The notes beneath the pieces are model-generated. The model saw only the letters and a list, made by a program, of their open reading frames with translations. It was not told the origin of the DNA and made no database searches. Below, one piece after another: positions 22,246 to 33,696 of a DNA stretch of 64,000 nucleotides; the first letter of the stretch is position 1, and every line of letters begins with the position of its first letter. A program made the translations under genes and the position numbers. Location: positions 244,567,436 through 244,631,435 of the forward strand of contig OZ005648.1 in assembly GCA_963930645.1 (NCBI GenBank), given 5' to 3'. The DNA comes from Salticus scenicus. Taxonomy: Eukaryota; Arthropoda; Arachnida; Araneae; Salticidae.

Positions 22246-22924
22246 AACTGAGTTTCCGGCGAATGAGTTGTCAGGAAAGTTAGCTTTCTGGAAAGAAAAC
22301 TCTGCGTAAAATGCATCTACCGGGAAAGTGAGTTGTTGGGAAAACGTACCTGTAGGGAAAGTGGACTGTTAAGAAAGTGAGTTGTCGGGAAAATGAGCTG
22401 TCGGGAAAATGAGCTGTCGGGAAAGTGAGTTGTCGGGAAAGTGAGTTGTCGGGAAAGTGAGCTGTCGGGAAAGTGAGTTGTCGGGAAAACGTACCTGTCG
22501 GGAAAGTGAGTTGTCGGGAAAACGTACCAGTCGGGAAAGTGAGTTGTCGGGAAAGTGAGTTGTCGGGAAAGTGAGCTGTCGGGAAAGTGAGCTGTCGGGA
22601 AAGTGAGTTGTCGGGAAAACGTACCTGTCGGGAAAGTGAGCTGTCGGGAAAACGTACCTGTCGGGAAAGTGAGCTGTCGGGAAAACGTACCTGTCGGGAA
22701 AGTGAGTTGTCGGGAAACCGTACCTGTCGGGAAAGTGAGTTGTCGGGAAACCGTACCTGTCGGGAAAGTGAGTTGTCGGGAAAACGTAACTGTCGGGAAA
22801 GTGAGCTGTCGAGAAAACGTACCTGCCGGGAAAGTGAGCTGTCGGGAAAACGTACCTGTCGGGAAAGTGGCGTCGGGAAACTGACTTGTCGGGAAAGTGA
22901 GTGTCGGGAAATTGACCTGATCCC
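22246..22924 (-). repeat. Right minisatellite terminal repeat
   Basis: Inverted counterpart of 14381-14960: GGGAAAGTGAGTTGTC and GGGAAAACGTACCTGTC half-units, about 40 half-units in all. The ordered variants nearest the tip (CGTCGGGAAACTGACTTGTC and neighbours) mirror those at the left tip, so the two arrays began as true inverted repeats. The inner side is degraded. Confidence 0.92.
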
Positions 22925-22932
22925 GTAAATAG
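22925..22932. other. 8-bp target duplication of the nested element, right copy (GTAAATAG)
   Basis: Identical to 14373-14380. Confidence 0.92.
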
Positions 22933-25900
22933 TCTTCATGACTAATTTTATGTCTAACAACCCTGGTTGACACACCTTTAGCTCTCTTTTTTTCACTTTT
23001 ACTTGATTTGATAGAGTACATTTTTGCCTTCAGTCCTACAAATTCCAATGCTATTTCACCACTCAATTCATCTTTAAATTTCCCTATAACTTTTTTATTA
23101 TCATCGGAATAAAGCGGGTGAGTTTTGGGATAGTCAGAAAAGTCAAATTCAGATGAATAATTTTTCATATCTTTATATATATCATCGGTAGTAATATGGT
23201 ATGTAAGCGAGTCTGTATCTGTAAATAACAGTACAGCATGGTTGTTATACATTGGTTTTATATAATTATAATGAAAATTATACATTAGGAGTTTTGATAA
23301 TTCGAGTATTGTAAACCCAACGTAAATAGGTCGGTTCATCAGAATGCTTGTTTTAAGTCTTTCTACAGCGGTTAAATCTTCATCGTACGTTTTAAACGAT
23401 TTAAAAGTAGGTGATGCTATCAATTTTAATGCTCTCTTAGAGGTATTATTACAAAGTTCTATATTACGTCTTTTTCGCAAGTTTTCCATAGTCTTGCCGT
23501 ATACACTATTATTAAGAAGTTTAAAAAAGTCCTTTTCAAAGGATGATGTTGCTTCTTTCCTTTTATTGGTGTTAAATAGTATATACTTTTTCAACCATGG
23601 TGCTTGTTTAAATTGAATGGCTTTATGCACTGCTGTAACTTTTAATCCCAGTTGCAGATAAAGTTTTAAATTTCTATAGTGCACAACATAATTCTTTTTA
23701 TTACATAAGTTAGGTATTAACTTGGATGTACCAACATATTTTCTGTTTTGCAGCATACTTTTAGCATAAGGTGATAGCATTTCTTCATTCAAGGTTAATC
23801 TTTCAGGGGCAAGCGGATAATCGTTATGTAATGTATGAAGGTGGTTAGGATAATGCAGATCAATTTCAAATATATACCCTATATCTGATTCATCGTCAAG
23901 GGATAAAATCCATTCTTCATTAATATTATGTATATCAACCCATTCAAAGTTGCCATAAGGTAGATACTGGGACATGGCCCAACCGTAAAGGTTGTTCGCG
24001 TCCCAGTACATGATATAACTATTAGGCTCATTCGGGTTATAGTCGTTCATATAGGGATTATTTGCTCTAGCCAATCTTCGACTAATCATGCTAATACCAC
24101 CTCGTATCCCTTTTTCTATAAGCAGCAACATGTTAATATCTGTTAAGAGCTCTAATGGTGTTTCAGTCATTTTCAGGCACGCTTGCCATGCAAGTCCTGG
24201 AGTTGTAAAAAGATGCGCGCAATCAATTTCGTAGTATTGCTGACATAAAGTTCTAAAATTTTGAAATACATCCGCGAGTAACAAAACATCAGTTTTTACA
24301 TATAAATTATGATAATCACCCAATGTCTTCATATTAAACGTGTTCCAAATAGTTTTGGCATGTTGATAATCATCATCATCGATAATTTCATCATTCAATG
24401 TATTATAAAAGGCGCATGCTGGAGGTAGTTCGGTTTCTTCAAACTTATCAAAAGAAGTAAAGTATTCATATGGATAGACTCCTTTCCTCGTTAGCATATT
24501 CAGGGGTGTATAAGCTGGGAAATTCTCTTTCAAAATATTAAACTGGGATGAATCAAGATTTTTTACTAGTTTTTCTAGCGATGTAGGTAGGAATTGAAAG
24601 CTGTCTAAAAAGACTAATTGTACAAGATCCTTAGGTTTCTTCAATCTGAATGTAATATAGTTTTCCAATTTTGTAGCAATAACCTCTATCTGATGATTGG
24701 TATACTTGCCTAGTTTCGTCATGATGTGATGCCCATCATAGTTTTTTAAATTATGAAAGATAATCGGTATTTTTTTGGATAATTTGAAATTCAAGTTGCA
24801 GGCGTTATGGGCTGCACCCCTAAATTCTCCGGAAATGTGACAATGATCTCTTCGACGATCCTCAGCTAACTGTTTATGGCATATATAACATACTTCAGCT
24901 TCTTGAAACTCCTTTTCCTGTGCTTCCGTTAAGACTATAGGCTTGATTTGTGATAAAATCTTGGTGAGTTCTTCCTTTTCAGTCATCATCTTTTCTAAAA
25001 AGTGTTCCACAGCGTCTTCTCCTCTATATACTTGAATCGCCCATCTGGCCCGATAATAACATATGCATATCCACAAGGCACATGATAGGCAATTTTTTCA
25101 CTATGCGAATTATCAGATGAGGGTGAAGCCGAAGTAACAGGAACTAGAAGGCTTTCGAAATCTGCATAAATACAGTAAGCGACAGGATGTTGCAAGTGCG
25201 TACCTGTAAATTTTAAAATGCTATTTTCCTCAGAGGGCATTTTAACAACTTGCACTTCATGTTCTTGACAGTACTGATTGTGGGTTTTCAATAAATCCTC
25301 TCTGGTAAATCGGTGTAGACATCTGAAACAGTAATGGGCTTTTAGACATTGTCGGGTTAAATCACCAAGCAGACGCGAAAAGTTTCGAATCAGGCAATAA
25401 TGTTGCCTTTCTTCATCAGAAATTAATAATAAGTTGATAACATCACAATCATTTTTTGGCGAAATATAGAGTGGGCACACTTCATTGTCTTCAAAGCCAA
25501 AGACATTGATCCGTAGATCATTTAATTTTTCAATAAGGGGTATCTTTGTTAATGGCACGGGACATGTTACATTACCTAGTTTAATGGTATTTTCATACGG
25601 CAGGTAGTGTGATACACGTTGTGGATTCTCACTACGATCTATATTCAGTTTATGCGCGATCAAACACCAAACAAGGCATTTTTGATCTTCGTTTTTGATA
25701 TTTAGCACAGCCTTTTTCAAAGCAAGTTTCTGTGGTAGTTTAATATAGCTACTAGCAGCTAACGGATGGTATTTGGCCATTTTTAGTTCCAGATAATGAA
25801 TTTTCTTAAAAATCCATCCAGATCCTCTTTGGATAAATTCATCTAGGGACTTATTAATCTTTACATATCCTTCACGAATATGATGTTCAATAGTATTATC

Positions 25901-26713
25901 TAAAAGGTCAGTAAAACAACAACTTCTAAAAAAAGTTTGAATTTCTTCCATTTCGTCATTACCTCTTTTACGCTCCAAGCTCACTTTCATGACCATATAC
26001 CACTTCAAAGCATTTTTTTCACGTATCTCATTCAAAAGTTTTTCATATAATGCACCCTGTATATAGGTTTGAAATACTTCCATATCACATTCATTGCTTT
26101 CGTTTGGATAAAAAAGCTCTGTATTAAACGCATTTGAAGTGTTAATCTGTTTTTTAACTCTTTTAGATTTTACGACAGGTGCAGCTATCTTCCGTTTTCC
26201 AGTAACAAGTTCATGCTCTTGTCGCTTATGGCATGTTAATTCTGCTTTCATATCAAACATTTTATCACATTCACTGCATGAATATCGAAAACTTTGATGA
26301 AATTTTAAGTGCCTCTGCAAGTTGTCCTCGCGCGTAAATACTTGCTCACAATGCTGACACTTTATCGGTGTTACTTCATCTTTACTGCGATGTATTAACA
26401 TATGTCGATTCAGTAACCATTTCTGTGAAAATTCCTTATTACAAGAAGCGCAATAAAAATTTTCTGACACTCTCTTATCACTCGTTTCAGCAGATGAAGA
26501 TTGATTTTTACGATTATGAATCAGCGTATGACGAATTAAGCTTGATTTCACTCCAAATGTCTTTCCGCACGTATCACAACTGTATAACTTTTCATCTAAA
26601 TGTATCTTTTCATGACGACACAAGTCCCATTTTCACGAAAATTCCTTATTACATGTAGAACATCTGAAAACACTAAACATTTTCTTATCTGACGGTTCCA
26701 TAACTTGACTCAT

Positions 26714-29700
26714 TTTTTTTTTTCTTTTCAAGAACAAGAGATAATCCAGACAACATTCATAAAATTTTTCATGCAAATGACTTAAAATTACAATCACCTT
26801 CAATTTATAGCATCAGGTAAATACTTACTATTCTCTCATTGGCTAATTAAAGCTTCAATAAAAATCAGAGCTTTTGATTGGCTAATGAAATTCACATAAC
26901 GTTAAAAATATTTGCATCTCCAATGCGCTTAATTTCATAACGCTAATAGTATAAATTAATGCTTCAATAAAATCAACGTTGTGATTGGTTGAAAAAATCA
27001 CGTGACCTCGAAAAATATTCGCATTCATAAAATTCTTAATTTCATAATTCTAATACTATTAATTTACTTTTTTAAAATCATTGCTTCTGATTGAGTAAAA
27101 AATATCTACATGTAAAACTTTCTAAAAAAAAAAAATAAATAAATAAATAAATAAAAATAAAATTCATATAACCTCAAATAAAATTTATGACACCTCAAAA
27201 GTATCTGTATAAAAACACTTAATTTTATAATGATAATATTAGGAATTCAAATCTCCCACATGTAAAACTTTCTAAAAATAAATAAATAAAAATAAAATTC
27301 ATGAAACCTCAAAATAAAATTTATATATCCTCAAAATATTTGTATCTAAAAAGCACTTAATTTCATATAGCTAATACTATTAATTTAATTTTTAAAAAAT
27401 CATTGCTTCTGATTCAGTAAAAAATGTCTACATAAAAAAACACTTAATTTCATATGGCTAATAGCATGAATTAAAGCTTCAATAAAAATCCATAGTTTTG
27501 ATTGGTTCATGAATTCATGTGACCTTAAAAAATATTTGTTTATAAACAGCACTTAATTCCACAAAATTCTTAATTTTATAATGGTAATATTAGAAATTCA
27601 AATCTCCCGCATAAAAAAAAAAAATTTCTAAAATAAAAATAAAATTCATGAAACCTTAAAATATTTGCATCTAAAAGGCACTTAATTTTATAAAACTAAT
27701 ATTATGAATTAGTCTCTCACATATAAAAATATTTAAAAATGCTAGTTTTAGGTTTTCATAGGTCATTCCAATGTAATATTTTTTATAGTTCAACACATAT
27801 AATGTTTTTAAACAGGCATTCGAACATGACACTTAATAACGAAATCATACGAAGTTCCAATGGAATATTTTTTATAGTTCAACACAGATAATGTTCTTAA
27901 ACAGATCTAAAATCATTAGAGTTTTAATCAGGCATTCGAACATGGCACCTAATAACGAAATCATATGAGGTTGCTTCATAATAATTGTTTCCAATTAATT
28001 ATAGATTTTTCATTTTTCATTTAATAAATCGTTTTAGTAGTAGAGATTCAATGCTATACTATTATTATTAAATTACTGTTAGGCTTAAAAATTATAAGTT
28101 TAAGTAATTTCGTAATAAAAACACATAATTTTAATCAAAATATTTTTATTTTTCAATATATTCAAAATTTAGTCTAATTTCATTAATATACCTAGTCTCT
28201 ATACGAATGTTCGACTTTCAAAGATGGTAGACATTAAAAGTTTTCCAAGGTTTACTCCGAAACTTGTGTAAATACAAACTAGAATCACTCATCCTCAAAT
28301 CATATATTTTTATCGATTTTATTAATGTGACACATGTTAAACAAAAAATGTTAATAATTTATTTCATAAAAAAAAAAAAAAAAAAAAAAAAAATGACGCT
28401 ATAGAAATGTAGAAGAAAGTCATGCCTATGGCTGGTCATATAAAAAGAAAAAAATACATGACCAGTCTGAATTATTACATGCCCATTTATTGTACGGATA
28501 GAATTTTTTTTATTTCAGAACGAAAATATCAAAACACATTTGATTTATAAACAAAAATTGAAAATACATTTAAATGATCACGTGGTAATCTTCATGGTCT
28601 AAACATTCTTTTCAAATTTCAGGATAAGATAAAGTCGTGTGAGTGACACACCAGATTATTCTTATTAGGAACACTTTAAATAGAGCACTTAATTATATTA
28701 TATCACAATTTTTCATTAAAATTACTAATAAAACACAAAAATGCTTATTGCCAGGAAAAATAATTAATTTCCTTAATTATGCACTAAAAATCTACGAAAA
28801 AGATGCTTAATCATATGAATGAAAATTATAAAATATCGAAACACATTTGATTTATAAACAAAAATTGAAAATACATTTAAATGATCACATGATAATCTTC
28901 ATGGTCTAAACATTTTTTTCAAGTTTCAGGATAAGATAAAGTCGTGTGAGTGACACACTAGATTACAAAATCGTAAAATAAATTGCATTTAAAATACATT
29001 TATTATGAAATACTAACTAACTAACTTTTAAAAATTACAAGTCATGAGCAATTATTTCACAAATATCCTAATTAATACATTAATCTCTAAAATATCTTGC
29101 ATTTAAAATCAATTTATCTTAATACCATACTCAAAATAACTCAATTTTATATAAATAAAAAATACATTTATTTACTAAATCAACTAAATAAGTACAAAAT
29201 ACTAACCAACTTTTAAAAATTACAAGAGAAAAAAAATACAAATTTTTAATCTTAAAAAATTTCAAGATGAATTTCTAATTTCTTACGACAGATGGCAGCA
29301 CATTTTTTGCGAATATTTCACATTAGAAAAATCTATTTCCAATGATTTTCTTAATATTACATCACAAATTACCATTAAAATATTGATTAAAATATTAATT
29401 ATACACTAAAAAACTGTATTTATCTATATTCTAAGCAATTATTTCTTATACTTTTTCCTTTATTAAAATAAATTTGAATGTCTATTTTAATAAAAAAAAT
29501 TCTTCTGCATACACTTTAAACAATAATGCACGAATAACATTAGAAAAAACCAATTTCATCTTAAGACCGTACACAATTTTATAGAAATAAAAAATACATT
29601 TATTACGAAATCATAAAATAAATTACATTTAAAATCAACTAAATAAATACTAAATACCTTTTTAAAAAGTACAAGTTTTCAAACAATTATGTCTCATAAA

Positions 29701-29990
29701 ATCCTAATTAAAAACATTCATCTCATCTTAATACGGTACTCAATTTTATAGAAATAAAAAATACATTTATTACGAAATCATAAAATAAATTACATTTAAA
29801 ATCAACTAAATACTAAATAACTTTTTAAAAATTACAAGTTTTCAAACAATTATGTCTCATAAAATCCTAATTAAATTCATCTCTAAAATAACTTGCATTT
29901 AAAGCCAATTTCATCTTAATCTCTAAATAAATTGCCTTTAAAATCAAAGTTCAACGAAATACGATACACTGAATATTCAAGAATCCCATT
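26714..29990. other. Left-arm non-coding region of the Polinton-like element (~3.3 kb)
   Basis: No gene is visible where a Polinton would carry further genes. It is strongly AT-rich, with many diverged short repeats (ACTTAATTTCATAA-like, AAATAAATAAATAAA) and an A-run at 28369-28393. A direct duplication of about 120 bp occurs at 28545-28650 and 28850-28970 (ACACATTTGATTTATAAAC, GATAAAGTCGTGTGAGTGAC). A TATAAA on the minus strand (26809-26804), about 90 bases before the PolB ATG, and nearby CCAAT-type words (about 26840, 26875) could form the PolB promoter. The whole block is mirrored at 30430-33696. Confidence 0.7.
26804..26809 (-). promoter_or_regulatory. Candidate TATA box of the left PolB copy
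   Basis: TATAAA on the minus strand, about 91 bases upstream of the ATG at 26713, with an inverted CCAAT word about 30 bases further upstream. Mirrored at 33599-33604. Composition alone makes chance TATA words common here. Confidence 0.35.
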
Positions 29991-30068
29991 CACAAGTCTT
30001 GCTTGCATAACGGTTAGAGCATTCGCTTGCAGAAACATAGGACCTCAGTTCGAATCCAGCTGCCGGCA
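29991..30068 (+). ncRNA. tRNA-like segment near the palindrome centre, left arm
   Basis: It contains an A-box-like TTGCATAACGGTTAGAGC and a B-box-like AGTTCGAATCC with tRNA-like spacing; the anticodon region reads CTTGCAG, resembling tRNA-Ala(TGC). It lacks an acceptor stem that closes well, so it is a tRNA-derived relic or SINE head, not a working tRNA. Mirrored at 30349-30426. Confidence 0.6.
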
Positions 30069-30165
30069 AAGGCTGAGAAACAAAATTTTTGACAAAAAGA
30101 AGTTCAATAATTTCTCAATAAATGTCAGCACCAAACATATCCAGTAGATATATAACACGGGTTCT

Positions 30166-30251
30166 GCGCCAGCGGCACCAGCGGTACGGCACGGGCGAGC
30201 TGTGCTGCTGCCGCACCGTCTCTTATCAGCATCCTTCCGGTGACGCATTGT
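30166..30251. other. 86-bp GC-rich spacer at the palindrome centre
   Basis: The arms stop matching at 30165 (AACACGGGTTCT) and resume inverted at 30252 (AGAACCCGTGTT). The 86 bases between are about 66% GC, whereas the arms are strongly AT-rich. The spacer includes CCAGCGGCACCAGCGGTACG and GCTGTGCTGCTGCCGCACC. It has no match elsewhere in the window by eye. Confidence 0.85.
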
Positions 30252-30348
30252 AGAACCCGTGTTATATATCTACTGGATATGTTTGGTGCTGACATCTATT
30301 GAGAAATTATTGAACTTCTTTTTGTCAAAAATCTTGTTTCTCAGCCTT

Positions 30349-30426
30349 TGCCGGCAGCTGGATTCGAACTGAGGTCCTATGTTTCTGCAAGCGAATGCTC
30401 TAACCGTTATGCAAGCAAGACTTGTG
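30349..30426 (-). ncRNA. tRNA-like segment near the palindrome centre, right arm
   Basis: Mirror copy of 29991-30068. The two face each other across the spacer, about 280 bp apart. Confidence 0.6.
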
Positions 30427-32021
30427 AATGGGATTCTTGAATATTCAGTGTATCGTATTTCGTTGAACTTTGATTTTAAAGGCAATTTATTTAGAGATTA
30501 AGATGAAATTGGCTTTAAATGCAAGTTATTTTAGAGATGAATTTAATTAGGATTTTATGAGACATAATTGTTTGAAAACTTGTAATTTTTAAAAAGTTAT
30601 TTAGTATTTAGTTGATTTTAAATGTAATTTATTTTATGATTTCGTAATAAATGTATTTTTTATTTCTATAAAATTGAGTACCGTATTAAGATGAGATGAA
30701 TGTTTTTAATTAGGATTTTATGAGACATAATTGTTTGAAAACTTGTACTTTTTAAAAAGGTATTTAGTATTTATTTAGTTGATTTTAAATGTAATTTATT
30801 TTATGATTTCGTAATAAATGTATTTTTTATTTCTATAAAATTGTGTACGGTCTTAAGATGAAATTGGTTTTTTCTAATGTTATTCGTGCATTATTGTTTA
30901 AAGTGTATGCAGAAGAATTTTTTTTATTAAAATAGACATTCAAATTTATTTTAATAAAGGAAAAAGTATAAGAAATAATTGCTTAGAATATAGATAAATA
31001 CAGTTTTTTAGTGTATAATTAATATTTTAATCAATATTTTAATGGTAATTTGTGATGTAATATTAAGAAAATCATTGGAAATAGATTTTTCTAATGTGAA
31101 ATATTCGCAAAAAATGTGCTGCCATCTGTCGTAAGAAATTAGAAATTCATCTTGAAATTTTTTAAGATTAAAAATTTGTATTTTTTTTCTCTTGTAATTT
31201 TTAAAAGTTGGTTAGTATTTTGTACTTATTTAGTTGATTTAGTAAATAAATGTATTTTTTATTTATATAAAATTGAGTTATTTTGAGTATGGTATTAAGA
31301 TAAATTGATTTTAAATGCAAGATATTTTAGAGATTAATGTATTAATTAGGATTTTTGTGAAATAATTGCTCATGACTTGTAATTTTTAAAAGTTAGTTAG
31401 TTAGTATTTCATAATAAATGTATTTTAAATGCAATTTATTTTACGATTTTGTAATCTAGTGTGTCACTCACACGACTTTATCTTATCCTGAAACTTGAAA
31501 AAAATGTTTAGACCATGAAGATTATCATGTGATCATTTAAATGTATTTTCAATTTTTGTTTATAAATCAAATGTGTTTCGATATTTTATAATTTTCATTC
31601 ATATGATTAAGCATCTTTTTCGTAGATTTTTAGTGCATAATTAAGGAAATTAATTATTTTTCCTGGCAATAAGCATTTTTGTGTTTTATTAGTAATTTTA
31701 ATGAAAAATTGTGATATAATATAATTAAGTGCTCTATTTAAAGTGTTCCTAATAAGAATAATCTGGTGTGTCACTCACACGACTTTATCTTATCCTGAAA
31801 TTTGAAAAGAATGTTTAGACCATGAAGATTACCACGTGATCATTTAAATGTATTTTCAATTTTTGTTTATAAATCAAATGTGTTTTGATATTTTCGTTCT
31901 GAAATAAAAAAAACTCTATCCGTACAATAAATGGGCATGTAATAATTCAGACTGGTCATGTATTTTTTTCTTTTTATATGACCAGCCATAGGCATGACTT
32001 TCTTCTACATTTCTATAGCGT

Positions 32022-32056
<35 letters not shown>

Positions 32057-33696
32057 AAATAAATTATTAACATTTTTTGTTTAACATGTGTCACATTAAT
32101 AAAATCGATAAAAATATATGATTTGAGGATGAGTGATTCTAGTTTGTATTTACACAAGTTTCGGAGTAAACCTTGGAAAACTTTTAATGTCTACCATCTT
32201 TGAAAGTCGAACATTCGTATAGAGACTAGGTATATTAATGAAATTAGACTAAATTTTGAATATATTGAAAAATAAAAATATTTTGATTAAAATTATGTGT
32301 TTTTATTACGAAATTACTTAAACTTATAATTTTTAAGCCTAACAGTAATTTAATAATAATAGTATAGCATTGAATCTCTACTACTAAAACGATTTATTAA
32401 ATGAAAAATGAAAAATCTATAATTAATTGGAAACAATTATTATGAAGCAACCTCATATGATTTCGTTATTAGGTGCCATGTTCGAATGCCTGATTAAAAC
32501 TCTAATGATTTTAGATCTGTTTAAGAACATTATATGTGTTGAACTATAAAAAATATTCCATTGGAACTTCGTATGATTTCGTTATTAAGTGTCATGTTCG
32601 AATGCCTGTTTAAAAACATTATATGTGTTGAACTATAAAAAATATTACATTGGAATGACCTATGAAAACCTAAAACTAGCATTTTTAAATATTTTTATAT
32701 GTGAGAGACTAATTCATAATATTAGTTTTATAAAATTAAGTGCCTTTTAGATGCAAATATTTTAAGGTTTCATGAATTTTATTTTTATTTTAGAAATTTT
32801 TTTTTTTTATGCGGGAGATTTGAATTTCTAATATTACCATTATAAAATTAAGAATTTTGTGGAATTAAGTGCTGTTTATAAACAAATATTTTTTAAGGTC
32901 ACATGAATTCATGAACCAATCAAAACTATGGATTTTTATTGAAGCTTTAATTCATGCTATTAGCCATATGAAATTAAGTGTTTTTTTATGTAGACATTTT
33001 TTACTGAATCAGAAGCAATGATTTTTTAAAAATTAAATTAATAGTATTAGCTATATGAAATTAAGTGCTTTTTAGATACAAATATTTTGAGGATATATAA
33101 ATTTTATTTTGAGGTTTCATGAATTTTATTTTTATTTATTTATTTTTAGAAAGTTTTACATGTGGGAGATTTGAATTCCTAATATTATCATTATAAAATT
33201 AAGTGTTTTTATACAGATACTTTTGAGGTGTCATAAATTTTATTTGAGGTTATATGAATTTTATTTTTATTTATTTATTTATTTTTTTTTTTTAGAAAGT
33301 TTTACATGTAGATATTTTTTACTCAATCAGAAGCAATGATTTTAAAAAAGTAAATTAATAGTATTAGAATTATGAAATTAAGAATTTTATGAATGCGAAT
33401 ATTTTTCGAGGTCACGTGATTTTTTCAACCAATCACAACGTTGATTTTATTGAAGCATTAATTTATACTATTAGCGTTATGAAATTAAGCGCATTGGAGA
33501 TGCAAATATTTTTTGAATTTCATTAGCCAATCAAAAGCTCTGATTTTTATTGAAGCTTTAATTAGCCAATGAGAGAATAGTAAGTATTTACCTGATGCTA
33601 TAAATTGAAGGTGATTGTAATTTTAAGTCATTTGCATGAAAAATTTTATGAATGTTGTCTGGATTATCTCTTGTTCTTGAAAAGAAAAAAAAAAAA
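30427..33696. other. Right-arm non-coding region of the Polinton-like element (~3.3 kb)
   Basis: Inverse of 26714-29990, including the duplicated block (about 31445-31565 and 31770-31880) and a T-run near 32024-32053. Differences between arms are small: for example, near 33506 this arm lacks about ten bases (an AACGTTATG-type piece) present in the left arm. Several CCAAT words (for example 33563-33569) precede the TATA-like site. Confidence 0.7.
33599..33604 (+). promoter_or_regulatory. Candidate TATA box of the right PolB copy
   Basis: TATAAA 93 bases upstream of the ATG at 33697, with GCCAATGAG about 35 bases further upstream. It is conserved in the mirror arm, but the arms are near-identical throughout, so this conservation is not independent evidence. 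Confidence 0.35.

Larger units (their letters stand above)
14381..22924. mobile_element. Nested 8.54-kb element with minisatellite terminal inverted repeats
   Basis: It starts GGGTCTGGTACGATTTACCG and ends in the diverged inverse (ending ACCTGATCCC). An 8-bp duplication flanks it. The outer ~570 bp on the left and ~670 bp on the right are opposite-facing arrays of TTTCCCGAC-type repeats. GGG termini with an 8-bp duplication recall the Merlin superfamily, but no Merlin transposase was found and the assignment is only a suggestion. The interior holds a nested pogo element, two dispersed-repeat copies and a satellite array, and no gene clearly belonging to the element itself. It is probably non-autonomous, or lost its gene. 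Confidence 0.85.
14197..26713 (-). pseudogene. Left PolB copy, split by an 8.5-kb transposon
   Basis: This is the protein-primed type B DNA polymerase of the left arm, which would copy the element's linear DNA. The original start is the ATG at 26713. Codon 27 is a TGA (26635-26633) inside the first zinc finger, where the right copy has CGA. Fingers, the C2HC-like segment and the first exonuclease motif (YADFESL) follow in one frame to 24995. The exo II, exo III and polymerase motifs continue in another frame from about 25050. Motif A here is intact (YWDANNLYGWAM). The frame is cut at 22932 by the insertion and resumes at 14372, ending with TAA at 14197-14199. The last ~58 codons are therefore detached. 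Only the last lesion and the TGA are specific to this arm. Confidence 0.85.

Noticed and set aside
14381..22924. Firm assignment of the nested element to the Merlin superfamily
   Set aside because: GGG termini and an 8-bp duplication are compatible, but no Merlin transposase is present and other superfamilies also make 8-bp duplications.
23344..23616. Frames antisense to PolB (also 36794-37066, 26368-26658 and 33752-34042)
   Set aside because: Shadow frames of the real gene on the opposite strand, duplicated only because the arms are duplicated.
22317..25076. A 919-codon frame joining the polymerase to minisatellite peptide repeats
   Set aside because: It looks like a fusion protein, but the frame simply runs out of PolB at the insertion site (22932) into the transposon's terminal array.
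29932..30147. A 71-codon frame, mirrored at 30270-30485
   Set aside because: It reads through the tRNA-like segment and AT-rich DNA; no protein features.
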